Assembly (NCBI GenBank): GCA_934047225.1
Contig: OW204012.1
Coordinates: forward strand, 4,278,001 to 4,342,000
DNA length: 64,000 bases
From: Ypsolopha sequella
Taxonomy: Eukaryota; Arthropoda; Insecta; Lepidoptera; Ypsolophidae
Direction: 5' to 3'
The notes below the pieces were generated by a model. It was not told the origin of the DNA, did no database searches, and saw only the letters and a program-made list of their open reading frames with translations. Both the position numbers and the translations under genes were made by a program. Shown here piece after piece: positions 10,507-22,310 of the stretch. Position 1 is the first letter of the stretch. Every line of letters starts with the position of its first letter.

Positions 10507-12418
10507 GGTGCAACCCCTAATAAAATCCCAAGTTTTCCGCAAAAACTGGCCACTCACCCACAGCATCTATTATCTATCTACCAGTAAGTACTGATTTCAA
10601 GGGGAATAGGGGGAGGCAGCTGTCCTCCGCTAGAGTCTCGAAAAAATTTAATCAAAGCGACGAAAGCCTTCTTTCCCAAAATCACAATAAAACAAGTCTA
10701 CATCCAATTCAATTTTATTTTTTATGACATGTTAAATGGTTTATTGTTCCCACAAAAATCATTTTACTGCCACAAATCCCTGTCAAAACTCGTACTTTAG
10801 TCTGGTAATCATATTTCTGGATCCCACGTGACAAGCCCGACTTAGTTTGGGGTCCACTGGAAAACGTAGACACTAAATAATTTGTTTTTAATCATTTATT
10901 ATAACTGGTTTCTTTTTAAATTTTAAAGCATGTTTTAGTGTAAGTTTTCAAGAAATAAATAATTGTATTTGTATTTACCATATGATATGAATAAATAATA
11001 AATGTGTTGACGTGTTCGTCGAAAAATTATTATCAATGAGAACCTAGAAGATTTTAATAATACTTAGTCGAAAAATTCATACTTTTTTCTTATAGATAGT
11101 AAATGATAAAATTTTACAAATTGCATCTATTTATTTTAAAGTTCGCGAAATATAATTTGCTGCGATCAATAAAAAATACAAAAGATGGTTACCTATTGTG
11201 TTGCAATAAGGTCATAAAAAATACCTCCTGGTCTTACAAAAAATGAAAATGGAGTAAATAGTCTTGATACAGTGAGTTCAGGTTTTCAGCATACCTAGAC
11301 CCTTTGTCTAGTAATATATTACTTGTAATGTATTGAAAATTGGATATTGTTTTACTGTTTCGGGAATAACACTGTCTATGTGGGAAGTTGTAAATAAAAA
11401 TATTAAATAATATTTTTCTTACAATTCTTATAGTTGCTTCTAAAGGAATGAGAAATTGAGAAGTATCAATACTAGTTCTTCACAGTTTATGGATGGCAGG
11501 AGCTCACGAACTCTTTTGTTCCATTGTTCTTCAAAGTTAAGCTGAATTGGTGCTAATAATATTTCCTGAACTGTACGTACAATTCATATCCTCTCTACGT
11601 ATCATATTGCGCCCCCCCCCCCCCTGCAAAATACTGCAAAATATGTGGAATGATGTGCTCTGGTTAGAATTTGAAATATTTATCGATAATTTAACAAAAT
11701 ATCAAAATAGGGTCCAATTTAATGCTAAGGTCCAATGTAATTAATTAAGTATGCAAAGAAACAAATTTCAAATGGAACAATACCCTACATTGTGTTTGTG
11801 CTATGGGTCTATCACTTTAGTACGAACTGACTGACATGACAGGACAGCGACTACCACAGGACTTACCCATCAGATGATCCTCAAGAGAGGATATAACATA
11901 CAGTGACTATAAACAGATAATAAAACCTCAGCAATGGCTGTATTGGCTGAGTTCCCTTTGCCTTCCCACTTTGTGGGAAAATAGAATAAAGAAAAAAAAG
12001 GCACTAAGATGTGATGGCGTCGTTTTTTTGTGTTATTGAAAAAACATTGCATTTTGGGTGTTTTGATCAACAGTAGTGATAGAATATTGTGAATTAAAAT
12101 CGCTGTAACCAGTGTAGAACTGACAGGACAGTCGCTTCAGATTATCCTCAAGAGAAGATATACAAACACAGAAAAGAAAAGAAACTAAAATAAGACCAGG
12201 CAGTATGGGCTTAAGCCTTTAGCCTTTTCCGTAAAGGAAAGAAAATTACCAAAAAAAAAGGACTTTAGAACCGTGCCAGGACATGAAAAATGAATAAAAG
12301 AAGGATGTATCATTAGATTCATTACAGTATGTAATAATAATTATTTAGATATCAAATTCAGATCAAAATACCGCGGTGCGCGGTGTACCCGTCTTTTTGG
12401 CAAATAGTAAGTGCCTAC
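10507..12418. other. Non-coding AT-rich region
   Basis: I see no gene. There is a poly-C run near 11612 and short partly duplicated stretches near 11820-11890 and 12110-12170 (motif GACAGGACAG...TCAAGAGA). The latter may be the remains of a repeat. Confidence 0.4.
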
Positions 12419-12429
12419 TTAATTAACGA

Positions 12430-12691
12430 TTAAGACCGGTTTTGCAGCCGGATTGTGAAAAACCCGCCTTTTTCTAATAAATCGAAACAGAACATTTAAA
12501 TTCAAAATTCTTTCTACAGTTATTCAACTAAACATTACTTATGTATTGTGTATGTTGCCATCGCAAAGTTTCCATTGGTTTTCATAAGTAATAAGGTTTT
12601 GTTGAATAACTATTGAGTGAATTTTGAATTTACGTGTTATAAATTAATTAGAAAAAGGCGGGTTTTTCACAATCCAGCTGCGAAACCGCTC
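12430..12691. repeat. Fold-back element abutting a TTAA MITE
   Basis: The left arm GACCGGTTTTGCAGCCGGAT...AAAACCCGCCTTTTTC pairs with the right arm GAAAAAGGCGGGTTTTTCAC...AGCTGCGAAACCG. A TTAA MITE (12692-13125) is inserted in its right end. Confidence 0.7.
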
Positions 12692-13125
12692 TTAAGGCGC
12701 TCTTATCCCAGAAGAGTGACTCTCTGTCTTTTTCTTTACGTGTAAGGAGTAAAGAAAAAAACCACACTTCTGTACTTTTTCGTTGTTTTTATCGGTTTTT
12801 AAATTGTTTAAAAATAAGGGATATGTTTATTAAAACCCACTTACGTGGTCGACCTAGAAAATTTAAAGAGCAATATTACCAGATATGTTTCATTAATAAA
12901 AGAGTGGAATTATGGAAATGGCATGATTTGAAAGGTTTTATTATATGCTGTGTTCGTGAATTATTTCTATCGAGCAAAGTTTATCTGATCGTGTAACACA
13001 TGCGTGGAAGACCTAGATAAAGGTTCGAACTATATTGCGTATTTTTTTTTTTTTTAAGTTTTAGACGATATTTGAAAGTTTTATTTGACTTTGAAATTAC
13101 TGATTTTGGGATAAGAGCGCCTTAA
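12692..13125 (+). mobile_element. TTAA-flanked piggyBac-like MITE, copy 1 of 3
   Basis: The termini are TTAA followed by GGCGCTCTTATCCCA and its exact reverse complement before the second TTAA. TTAA duplications are the signature of piggyBac-superfamily insertion. A 57-codon open frame (12823-12996, starting MFIKTHLRGRPRKFKEQYYQ) is present and also intact in the copies at 44952-45532 and 46771-47202. I do not recognise the peptide, and most differences between copies are non-silent, so it may not be coding. Confidence 0.85.
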
Positions 13126-13708
13126 CGGACTTATGGAAAGTTAACGGATGTTAATGAGAAGTCTTAAAGTTAACTTAAAATTAATTCGTTACTCGAAATG
13201 TTAATTAACGATTAACGATCTTGAGACCAGCTTTGCCTGTCTCAGTAACTAATGCCCGCCATAACTTTAAAGGTACTTATATTAAACAAAATCGTATTTA
13301 TTATACCTATAATTCTTAACATAATAATATTAGGTCTTTACCTATGAAATTGCCGGTTTCTATAGAGAATTTGAAGGAATCTCAATTTTCAGTACTAACA
13401 TTTTTGCATTTTGTTTTGGGAATTGCAAATCCAAATTATGTAATTTCTTTTGTGTGTGAATGAGACAACATTAAGCCAACAGCAACAATAATTGGATTTT
13501 TTAAAAGTGTTCTGTAAAAAATTATTACGAATCTTATCATGGAAATGGGTGACATTTAGGACGTACTGTTTTTGAAATTTTAATTTTGGTTGTCAAACTG
13601 TCAATAAAAACAAAATTTAATACGTAGATGTGAAACCTTGATATCAACTTTCAAACATAAAACAAAAAATGAAAATAGCTATAGAACTACAAGAATTATG
13701 AAGTCATA

Positions 13709-15866
13709 TCACTGAAATTAGGGTGAGTGTCCATCATAACGAAATAGATAAAAACTGCTAAGATTCACTTTGATTTATCAGCAATTTTCAAATTTTGTGC
13801 CCACCTTCTAAAAAATTAAGTTAATTTAGAAATAGTCAATTTTTTATATTTTCTTCGATGAAATGTGATACTTTAATTTTATATTTTCTGAAAAGTGGTC
13901 TAAAATTATGATTATAAACAGAACTTATTAAATAAAAATTTATTTACAGGAAAGGGAGAGATTTATTTTCCGTTAAGTTACCATCTTCATACACCCAAAA
14001 ATCGGTTCAGTAATTGAAATTTATTCAACAGAAATTTATCATATCATCCAAATATACAATTAAATAAGATACAATAAAAAATAAGGTATGTTTAGAATAA
14101 ATTTCTAGAGAAATTTTTATTATACATCATTCAGTTACCTTTCTACAATTTTAGTTTTGGAAAGTTTCATTTTCACTCTAACTGGTGGGAAAAATTGTGT
14201 ATTATTAATTTATTTTGATCTAAGAATATAATTTTTATATTTTTTACTTATTCTGTTTAAATTATATTGAATATCTGATTTTTAATTATATTTTAAACAA
14301 CATCTTTTTAAGGGGGCAGTAACTGAATGGACACGGTGGTAACTGAAAAGACATTGTAAACCTTTATTTACAATGGAATAAAAAACAATAATGTTAATAA
14401 AATTTATTGAAAAAGGCGTTACTTTGCGGAAGTCCATCATAAATTTGTAGATGTATTAATAATTTGCAATATTCCGCTAAACACTCTTACCATGCTATTC
14501 AAAATGCAGACTCAAGCACCGCCCGCAAGAGTGTTTAGCGGAATATTGCAAATTTTTAATACATCTACAAATTAATAATTTTAATGTTCTTATTTAATCA
14601 AGTAGTCAAGTTTCTTTTTAGATACACCTGAAAAAAAAAAGAAAAACAACTTATGAACAAAGATTTTCTGAATATACGTTATAAAAACTTTATAAAATTT
14701 GCAAAATATATTACCAGTAAACATATGGGTGTACATTAGGGTGTGTCGAAAATACATTTTTTTTTTCAAATTTCATATTGTAATAATGTAATTACTTTGA
14801 ACGTGTAATATGTGTATGCTTTATATCTATATTACAAAATAAATGTTTTGAATTTTTAATTACTTTTTTATGATACTTATAATAATATATATTTTTTTAT
14901 TATTTTTACAGACAGACAGACAAACAAAACAAAACTTCACATTTAAACAACGTAAACAGGCCCTAAAGATGTCCATTCCGTTACTTTCTCGTCCCCTTAT
15001 AAGTTACTAGAGAAAAATAACTGAAGAGACGTAACTTAAACTGTACCTTGGCAAATTTAAATATTTATTTTGGTACAATGAAATTGGAAAACTACAAAGT
15101 TTCTTATAAAAAATTATGGAATGTAAATACTGTTACAAAATACTAAATAGTCGTAATTGAAATATTTTTTACTTACCGAGATATGTTGGTAACTGAACAG
15201 AACAACAAAATTAAAATATCACATCAAAACAATAGACGACCTTGCAACTTGTTTTGGACTGAATAAATCAAAATGGCGACGGCTAGTCTGATTGCTGGGT
15301 GTTGCCATTATAAAAATAACACAGAAAACTTCGTTCAGTTTTATAATATTTGGCATCAAAACATTGGTAAATGAAAAGACAGTAACCATGAGGACACTTT
15401 CAGGGACAATTTATTAAAACTAATAATAAAGGTATTTACCCTTTAAAGTGTAAAGAAATGTAATAAAATGCTTCCCCTAATCACGTCTTAAGGTTGACAT
15501 CATTCACACACATTCCTATGGTACATATTTTTCGTAAAATTTAATGTTGTACAAGCTTAGCTGATTTGGGGACAATCCCTTCTCCATACAACTAAAAATA
15601 TTAACTTCATGTTTATGCAGTAATAAAAAGTAATATTTAACATATTTTTTAAATATTTTTAGTGTTCTTTTAAAATTATGAATTACATTATCGATTAGTG
15701 TCCACATTGTGTAATTTCCGCAACTGAAACTTGAGATTTAAAAATATTAAACCTCGGGACATGCATCGAAGTGTAATGGGCACAAAATTTGAAAATTGCT
15801 GTTATGCGAGAAAAAATAAATCTCGCATAAATCAAAATGACTCTTAGCTGTTTTTATCTATTTCGT
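13709..15866. mobile_element. Anonymous 2.16-kb insertion with a 15-bp target duplication
   Basis: The direct repeat AATTATGAAGTCATA flanks the segment (13694-13708 and 15867-15881). Near the ends an inverted repeat is visible: CGAAATAGATAAAAACTGC and GCAATTTTCAAATTTTGTGC on the left, their complements on the right. The interior is very AT-rich, with repeated short motifs such as GGTAACTGAAAAGACA and a hairpin at 14445-14577. No protein is recognisable. The long TSD argues against piggyBac or mariner; the class is unknown. Confidence 0.6.
14445..14577. repeat. Inverted repeat with arms of about 45 bp
   Basis: TTTGTAGATGTATTAATAAT and GCAATATTCCGCTAAACACT on the left are mirrored in reverse complement on the right, around a spacer of about 40 bp. 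It lies within the anonymous 13709-15866 insertion. Confidence 0.7.
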
Positions 15867-15989
15867 AATTATGAAGTCATAAATCTGTAAGAAAATTTCG
15901 GCAATGTCATATGTAAAGACCTATTATGTATATATAAACACAGATCTTTATGAAACATTGATGTTATTGTATCGAGACAGGTAATATTT

Positions 15990-16325
15990 TTAGGGTTCGT
16001 AGTACCTAAACGGTACATAAGGAACCTTTATGGTGAGACTCCGCTGTCCGTCCGTCAGTCCATATGTCACAGCCTCATAACTTCAGCACCGTTAAAGACA
16101 AAGATATGGAATTTAGCACAAAAATAGCATTAATTTGCCCAAAAAACATTATCCTACAAATACAATATGGGTATCAAATTGTAGATGTTAAAAAACTGAT
16201 TATAAAAATATGTACTTTTACTATATTTACTGACACTGATTTCGAAAAATCTTTAAAAAACTACGAAAATATGTATGTCCCTCCCTTATCTCCGAAACTG
16301 GTTGACCGAAAAATATGACGTTCGA
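15990..16325 (+). repeat. Interspersed repeat (AGGGTTCGTAGTACC... family), partial
   Basis: It begins AGGGTTCGTAGTACCTAAAC and contains GACTCCGCTGTCCGTCCGTC. Repeats of this type are abundant in lepidopteran genomes as far as I know. The interior (AATACAATATGGGTATCAAA) is shared with 40430-41165, whose end CGGAACCCTAGGTTCTGACT looks like the opposite terminus. Non-coding; class uncertain. Confidence 0.6.
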
Positions 16326-16869
16326 AGTAATAGAACTCTCTTCTCTCTCAATGTCAGTTCTTGTGTATCGTGTGACCGAAATAAAAGAAAAAAATTCTTA
16401 TACGTGCGTTTACATGGAGCTCTGTACGACAACATGATCGATTGCAAATGCTAATTAACTTAACAAACATCGGCACTCCTGGCGCCATCTATGATTCTAT
16501 CAATGAAGCTCGATACAAAAAGGTTAACAAACTACTAGGTAAATAAGCAAGTTATCTGATAGGTAACGCTGTGCTTAACAGTTCTCAATAAAACAAATTT
16601 CACGTAAAATCAATGCTTTTTAGTCATGTTATATGATTCAATCCTTTTTAGTATGTGTTTGAGATTAATTATCTTTAGTTACAAATGTAAAAAGCAATGA
16701 TCTTGTATTATACTAAAATAAAAAGTCATTCATTGCATATTTAATACCATTTATCATCTCTAGTTGACAGCTTCGGTTGTGCCATATGTTAACAAAACCT
16801 TTCAAGTGTGAATCGAATTCAAGCGCCATAATATGTATATTATTTTCATTTCACTTCAAACGTTTATTA

Positions 16870-17206
16870 GTTTTCAATGCAAGTGCTCGTAAAGGCCCAC
16901 TTTTTATGCATCAAAACCGTACAGAAAGTCGATTATTTTGCGCTAGGGCTTTATTATTTTTTTTAAATTTATTTATTTACAATGGATGGCTAACCTGCAG
17001 CCTTTCCTGTGTACCATAAATGTTATACTTTTTTTCCACTGTTTAACGGCTCTGGATACAGTCCTTTTGAGCCAATATAATTTAAAGTTCACAAGATTAT
17101 ATTTGTTTTATTTCCTCACACTATGCATTGAAAACTCGCTACGCTCGTGTTTTAAATCGTCCTCGTAATTTATTCCTTTGCGCCCTTGTAGCATAAACTA
17201 CTATTA
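16870..17206 (+). repeat. Interspersed repeat with CGCTACGCTCG hairpin, copy 1
   Basis: It runs from TTTCAATGCAAGTGCTCGTA to TGTAGCATAAACTACTATT. Fuller copies are at 60872-61268 (same strand), 33038-33370 and 58744-59147 (opposite strand). Near one end a hairpin around CACTCGCTACGCTCGTG is a family hallmark. Non-coding; probably a non-autonomous DNA element. Confidence 0.7.
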
Positions 17207-17445
17207 TTATAGATAGATAGATAAAAACTTTATTCAACGCCTCTTACAAAAAAACACAAAAAGTACACATTTCGAGCTTAAAATATAACAAATACATTAG
17301 AATCCTTATTATAATAACAATCCTTGACACAGAGGCTGAAAGCTGAAAGGGCGCTGGCTCAGCATACGCCACAGAATAATCTGTGACACTGATATTCTGC
17401 CAGTACCATATATGTATATAATAAATAATAATATACGGTAATCGC
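17207..17445 (-). mobile_element. LINE 3' tail with (TAGA)n
   Basis: In reverse complement it ends with AATAAAGTTTTTATCTATCT, a polyadenylation-like signal followed by a short tandem tail. Similar tails with a conserved GCTGAG-containing 3' UTR occur at 56185-56330 and 57727-58165. No coding sequence remains. Confidence 0.6.
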
Positions 17446-17451
17446 ATTATA

Positions 17452-17918
17452 TTAAGGCGATTACCATCGCCAACTTAGCAGCTCGATATTTGTCACTACA
17501 AATATCAACGGAAACGACATTGAAATAACGTTCATATCAGCGCGCAATGCATAGTGGCTGTTACGACGCTCGCTGCGTCCTTGATAGAGCGAAATAGGAG
17601 AAAATTATACTTTTCACTTGGACGTGATTACTCGATTGAATAATCTTATGTTATGTTTATAGCTATAAAGTTTATCTATTTATCAAGCATAGATGAATTC
17701 AATCGGCCAAGCCACTCAGGAGCAGTAGGAAATTTGAGGTCAAAAAACACCATTCAGTAAAAAAAAAAAACATGTAGAAGTTTTAGTGGTATGAAATAGA
17801 AAAATGTTGCATATGTTGTCTAAGAGTTGATTATTCATAATACATTTTTTCATTATTTTTGGTTTGGCCATAAACGAGGCTTTAGTAGGTACCCATTTAG
17901 CAATAGTAAGGCCCTTAA
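17452..17918 (+). mobile_element. TTAA-flanked piggyBac-like MITE, second family
   Basis: TTAA, then AAGGCGATTAC at the left and GTAAGGCCCTTAA at the right, about 460 bp. A full copy in the opposite orientation lies at 56915-57389. Related fragments with CGCGCTGATATGAACGTTAT lie at 27553-27660 and 55003-55090. No transposase is seen. Confidence 0.8.
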
Positions 17919-17924
17919 TATATA

Positions 17925-18105
17925 CGGTAGGTAGACCGATGGCCCAATGGCGAGACGATATTTTCAGGGCTGTTGGTGGACAATGGATGAGGCTGGTGAG
18001 AGACCGACCAAAATGGCGTGTAGAAGAAAAGGCCTATGCGCAACTATAGGTGGATGGAATGATGATAATTATGATGATGATGATGATGATGATGATGATA
18101 ATAAT
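17925..18105 (+). pseudogene. C-terminal remnant of an RTE-type LINE with (GAT)n tail
   Basis: A short frame contains VGRPMAQWRDDI, then DRPKWRVEEKAYAQL and a stop near 18047. This matches the usual C-terminal pattern of RTE-like reverse transcriptases (GRP...RWRDD...DR..W...EA), followed by a 3' tail of GATGAT repeats as expected for that clade. Everything upstream is missing. Confidence 0.7.
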
Positions 18106-18220
18106 GTATGTTGCGGGCACTGCTAGAAAATGGGTAAAACGTACGTTTACCAGGATTACCCAAGCTCAAAAGCTTGCTTTTCGCACGAAAAAGAAAACAA
18201 ATCATAAAATCATACATACA

Positions 18221-18490
18221 TATACAAGGTGAATTTTTGATCATCGTCCAAATTCACACTGGTGGCTTGGTAAGTGATCAGTATCATGGATCAATAACAA
18301 TTTTGGTGAAATTTGTAAAATGAAATTTCGACTCCCCATAGTGATTCACTCGGGAGTGGAACTGAATTTCTATGGGAAGCCGAAATTTCAATTTACGAAT
18401 TTCACAAAAATTGTTACTGATCCAAGATACTGATCACTTATTAAGCCTCCAGTATGAATTTGGACGATGATCAAGAAGTCACCTTGTATA
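18221..18490. mobile_element. Fold-back MITE (ACAAGGTGA...TCACCTTGT family), copy 1
   Basis: An almost complete palindrome of about 268 bp with ends TATACAAGGTGA and TCACCTTGTATA and the arm motif TTTTGATCATCGTCCAAATT. Four more full copies are at 49679-49947, 55811-56079, 59180-59447 and 60324-60593, and a decayed one ends near 2935. No coding. Confidence 0.85.
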
Positions 18491-18499
18491 TATGCATAA

Positions 18500-18780
18500 T
18501 ATTCACGCCTGTCTCCCAGGCGGGTAGGCAGAGACCACAGATTGCCACTTGCTACAATCCTATTTCGCCTCATCCAAATCCATCCATCTATAGTCATACA
18601 AGCTCTTCTATTTCGGTAATTATGATATTGCCCTTCTTCAGTAGGTATGTACTGAAGAAGGGCAATATCAAAATTACCCGGACTAGATGGATGGGTTTGA
18701 ATGAGGCGAAATAAGTGTGTGGCGAAATAGGATCGTAGCAGATGGAAATCTGTAGTCCCTATCTACCCGTCTATATATTT
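18500..18780. repeat. Inverted duplication of a LINE-end fragment
   Basis: Two copies of a sequence with CTACAATCCTATTTCGCC and GATATTGCCCTTCTTCAGTA face each other around TATGTAC near 18649. The outer parts (GTAGCAGATGGAAATCTGTAG near 18738) resemble the LINE tail near 24840. Confidence 0.65.
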
Positions 18781-18811
18781 ATACATGCGATTGTCGGTAT
18801 GTATACAATAC

Positions 18812-19412
18812 AGCGTGTCCCTCGTACAAGTGCACATCCGAGAAGGGGTGAAACTATACCTTATTTCATCGACAAAAAAATGTTTTTTTTTTTTTAGAAA
18901 ATCTTTGTTTTAAATTTACGTTTAAAATTTTTTTTTGCCTACCATGGAGACCATGTATAAAATATGTCATAACTTTTGATCTATCGCGAGTAATGCAATA
19001 AAACTGTTATAATTCTTAAGAATAGATATTGCATACCAAATCAAAAACAAAACATAATCAACTATCATTACCATATAAATAATATCCTAAAATATTATTT
19101 CTTTAATTTTTCAGTCTTTTTTTTTTCAGTAATAGTCAATTTAAAAATAGTCGTTTTACTATTTTTTATTCCTATTTATCATTGCCTATTCCATTGTCTT
19201 TCTAACGAAAAAAAATAAAATACAACGTTCTATCATAAATACAATATTTTCTACGACCGGTTAACCAAAGGCACTGCGCTCGCGTCCCATACAAAGATAC
19301 CCAGGTGGAGTATTTTTTCAAGATAAAAATTTTTTTTTTTGTTTTTGTCGATATATTTAGATCTAGTTTCACCCACTTTCGGATGTGCGCTTGTACGAGG
19401 GACACACTGTAT
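18812..19412. mobile_element. Mariner-like MITE, about 600 bp
   Basis: Inverted termini ACAGCGTGTCCCTCGTACAA at the left and GTACGAGGGACACACTGTAT at the right, flanked by TA. The interior is AT-rich and non-coding. Confidence 0.75.
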
Positions 19413-19714
19413 ATAAGTATGTATGTTTTTCTTAGTTTAGCCTTCCTCCACACCTGCTGGAAACACGTTAGCGAAAGAATCCAGATGAAGAGACCTATTA
19501 TTATACCTGGGCATCCAGCTGACATGCCAAGAAATGTTAATTATCATCTCGGCGGCTTCACCCACGCTTATCAAACAAACGATATCTAGGGGCACAGCAG
19601 TGCCCCCGCCAAGACGAGCAGGAAGCACCTTTTCTCAAAGTCGCCGTATTTTCGAACCGTCGTAGCTTGGGCCTGGATAATACAAGAAAGCCCAAATTCT
19701 CTGTTAGCAGATTA

Positions 19715-20065
19715 GTGAAATATCATCCATCCATCCATCAGCCTAGTTCGTCCACTGCTGGACATAAGCCTTTTCAGGACTTTGCCACTCCCGGCGGTCA
19801 TCCTGGAAGAATTGCCCATACTCACACACGCTGGGCAGGCGGGTTGGTAAGCGCGGTGCCGGAACCCTCGCACCAGTTACGCCGCGGCCCGTCACCAGTC
19901 TGTTCCATATAAGACCCAGCTATTAGGGATGGATGTACCGCCATCCATCGGTCCCAGGCATGGTGGGCATCCTGGTTTTTTGCCTGTGAGCTGTCCTCTT
20001 TCTCTCCCGAATAACTTCGAGGGGGTATCCAAGTAAGATGATGGTACCGCCACAGTCGAGCCCGA
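19715..20065 (-). mobile_element. Non-LTR retrotransposon 3' fragment
   Basis: A relatively GC-rich block with TCCACTGCTGGACATAAGCC beside a (CATC)n tail. On the minus strand it ends GGATGGATG, as a LINE 3' tail would. A second copy lies in the opposite orientation at 51069-51385. The shared open frames are probably not translated. I regard it as a LINE 3' region, with moderate confidence. Confidence 0.55.
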
Positions 20066-20164
20066 CATCAGCTCTACCACCTGTTAGTGAAATATGCTAC
20101 GTTTAATTTGTCTGGCTTTTAACTTTCACCCTGCAACCCCTCATAACAGGGAATGCAGTTATGT

Positions 20165-20590
20165 GTACAATATTTTCTTACAAAAAGAAATGAAACCCCA
20201 CCAAAACATTTTATGAAAAGTAGGTTGCCAAGACCCATAAACCTTTCAATGTTAAAAAGTTATGAGATCTCAATTAAGAGTCAATCCAACTCTACAAGAC
20301 CTGACTCTACAAATCCTACATCTTGCTCAAAAAGTATGACTTGGTCGTTTCATGGAACTATTGCATGACACTACTAACTCTACAAACCCTACATCTTGCA
20401 CGGGAGTGTCTGTGCGACGGCCGCGATATAGCCAAGCCATACTTCATGACCAAGATATAGGATTTGTAGAGTTAAATAGGCCTTGTAGAATAAACAGCTT
20501 GGCTCTACATGAGGTCTGATAACTTTATCAAACATCAGAGTCTTGGCAACCTACTTTACATGAAATGTTTTTGGTGGGATTTATATTGTA
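20165..20590. repeat. Large fold-back element
   Basis: The left arm (CCCACCAAAACATTTTATG, AGTAGGTTGCCAAGAC, CTCTACAAATCCTACATCTT) is mirrored in the right arm (AAGATATAGGATTTGTAGAG, GTCTTGGCAACCTACTTTAC, CATGAAATGTTTTTGGTGGG). Non-coding. Confidence 0.75.
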
Positions 20591-20744
20591 CTATGCAAAG
20601 TCTCGTAAATTCTAAAACTGCACAATAGTAAGTATATAATATATTCTTTTTTTATATTATAAATATTTTTATTCAAAAAAAAAGAAAAAAATTAATAATA
20701 GGATAATAACATTTAATCCAACTAAAAAACTTAATTCTAAAACA

Positions 20745-21345
20745 AAACCAGACATGATCTTGCTAAGTTTCTTGCCCGATCTTCTTAGCAAGACTAATCG
20801 AATGGGCGGAGGTAGGCATGTATTTATATATGTAACCTTATTAGTATGTAGTATATAGGATGGGATTTGGTCGGCCGCCTGGATTCGTGCTGGGGGCTCG
20901 GTTGGTGATCATTGAACCTTGTTCCTGGTCCCTGGCCGGGTCTGGTCCGGTGTGGGTTCGGGCGGTTGATTGGATTTCACCTTGTATAATATATATTTTA
21001 CATATAATTTTAATCGTATATACAACGTGTAACAGAAAGGTGTAACCATATTTGAAGCGCTTATTCAGTCAATGGTTTAGAACAACTTTTACTATGGAAC
21101 AAACCCTGTATATCGAAAAAAAATATGACTTGCTTCATAGGAAAATGCAATGCCGCTCGGCATTATATGATTAATAAATATGGTTACACCTTTCTGTTAC
21201 ACGTTGTATATTGCTACATAAATTAAATAAACCTTTAATCTAGTTCATGTACATTTATTATTTTATTACATATATTTTTTTTATAAGATTAAATTTTGAC
21301 TTGTGAAACGTGTATTTTATATAGGTTTGCAAAATAAACTATTTG
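20745..21345 (+). mobile_element. LINE 3' UTR copy, interrupted by a MITE
   Basis: Matches the 3' UTR of the LINE at 25755-27556: AATCGAATGGGCGGAGGTAG, GGATTTGGTCGGCCGCCTGG, GAACCTTGTTCCTGGTCC, and the end AATAAACTATTTGAA followed by TTTGAA repeats. At about 21018 it is interrupted by a MITE (21019-21210). Other copies are at 23040-23270 and 28020-28410. Confidence 0.8.
21019..21210. mobile_element. MITE nested in a LINE 3' UTR
   Basis: Second copy of the family at 6228-6409. Removing it and one TATA copy restores the AATCGTATATTGCTACAT junction seen near 28257, which shows that it inserted after the LINE copy. Confidence 0.8.
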
Positions 21346-21549
21346 AATTTGAATTTGAATTTGAACCCTAAAAGAAAAACTTACCTATAAATTAAAACTG
21401 TAAAAAATATTTTTTATTGTTATTATATTATTGTTTTTTTATATATTTTTATTACACATTGTTCCGTTCGAATCTGCGCAGGAGTGTATGATGTAATGGT
21501 TAGATCATGATGATGATCCACTCAGACCGTTTTTGGTCATGGCGACCAC

Positions 21550-22310
21550 TTTAAGGGCGGATTTCACCACTATAATTAAACTTGATTAGTTCAAGCTAAA
21601 CTCAGTTTACGCACCTGAATTTAGAGCGTTTCACCAGCATTACTGAATGCAGTTTAAGCTAAACGGAGTTTTAAATTCTGAACGCCCGATTTTGGACGGA
21701 TAAGCTCTTAAGAACCCGCTCCGTTTTTTTCGTCCGTTTGATGCGAAGTATTTTTTTAATATTTTTCTCATCTTTACCGCGATGTTTTTGTAAAAACCAG
21801 GGACATACACCATTTCATATTGGCCATCTAAATGAAGTCCTAAAATTTATTTGATTGAATTGTTTCTCCTTTGCGAATTATTTTGGTACTTAGACATTAT
21901 GAAGAACTATTCGGAACGGGCTCGTAAGTACCAAAATAATTTGCAAAATAGAAACAATTCAATTCAAATAATTTTAGGCATTCATTTAAACGGCCAATAT
22001 GAAGTGGTGTATGTCCTTGGTTTTTCCAAAAACATCGCGATAAAGGCCAGAAAAATGTTTAACAAAATGCTTTGCATCAAAACTGTCGTCGTCGCGGACC
22101 GGGTTCTTAAACTGCGTTTAGAGAGCTGTCATGACTGTCACTTTATACATTTTTTCCTGTAGCCCTAGGTCTGAATTCATCGTTTGCTTTGAAAACCGAG
22201 TATAATATAGGTAGAACTTAGTTTAGCTAAAACCGAGTTAAAATGGTCAACTTAATCTCAGTTTAGTCAAACAGATTTCACCAGCTACATTTTGATGCCG
22301 TTCACGTAAG
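21550..22310. repeat. Giant fold-back element
   Basis: The core palindrome runs from about 21690 to 22115 with arms near 200 bp (left: AAGAACCCGCTCCG, ATACACCATTTCATATTGGC, TTTTGGTACTTA; right: their complements). Outer flanks also pair loosely (GATTTCACCACTATAATT against AGATTTCACCAGC). An open frame of 103 codons inside is explained by the palindrome and looks non-coding. Confidence 0.65.

Noticed and set aside
18050..18232. Poly-Met and poly-His frames
   Set aside because: They are translations of the (GAT)n tail of an RTE-like LINE.
21851..22162. 103-codon frame as a gene
   Set aside because: It lies inside a long palindrome and has no similarity to known proteins.
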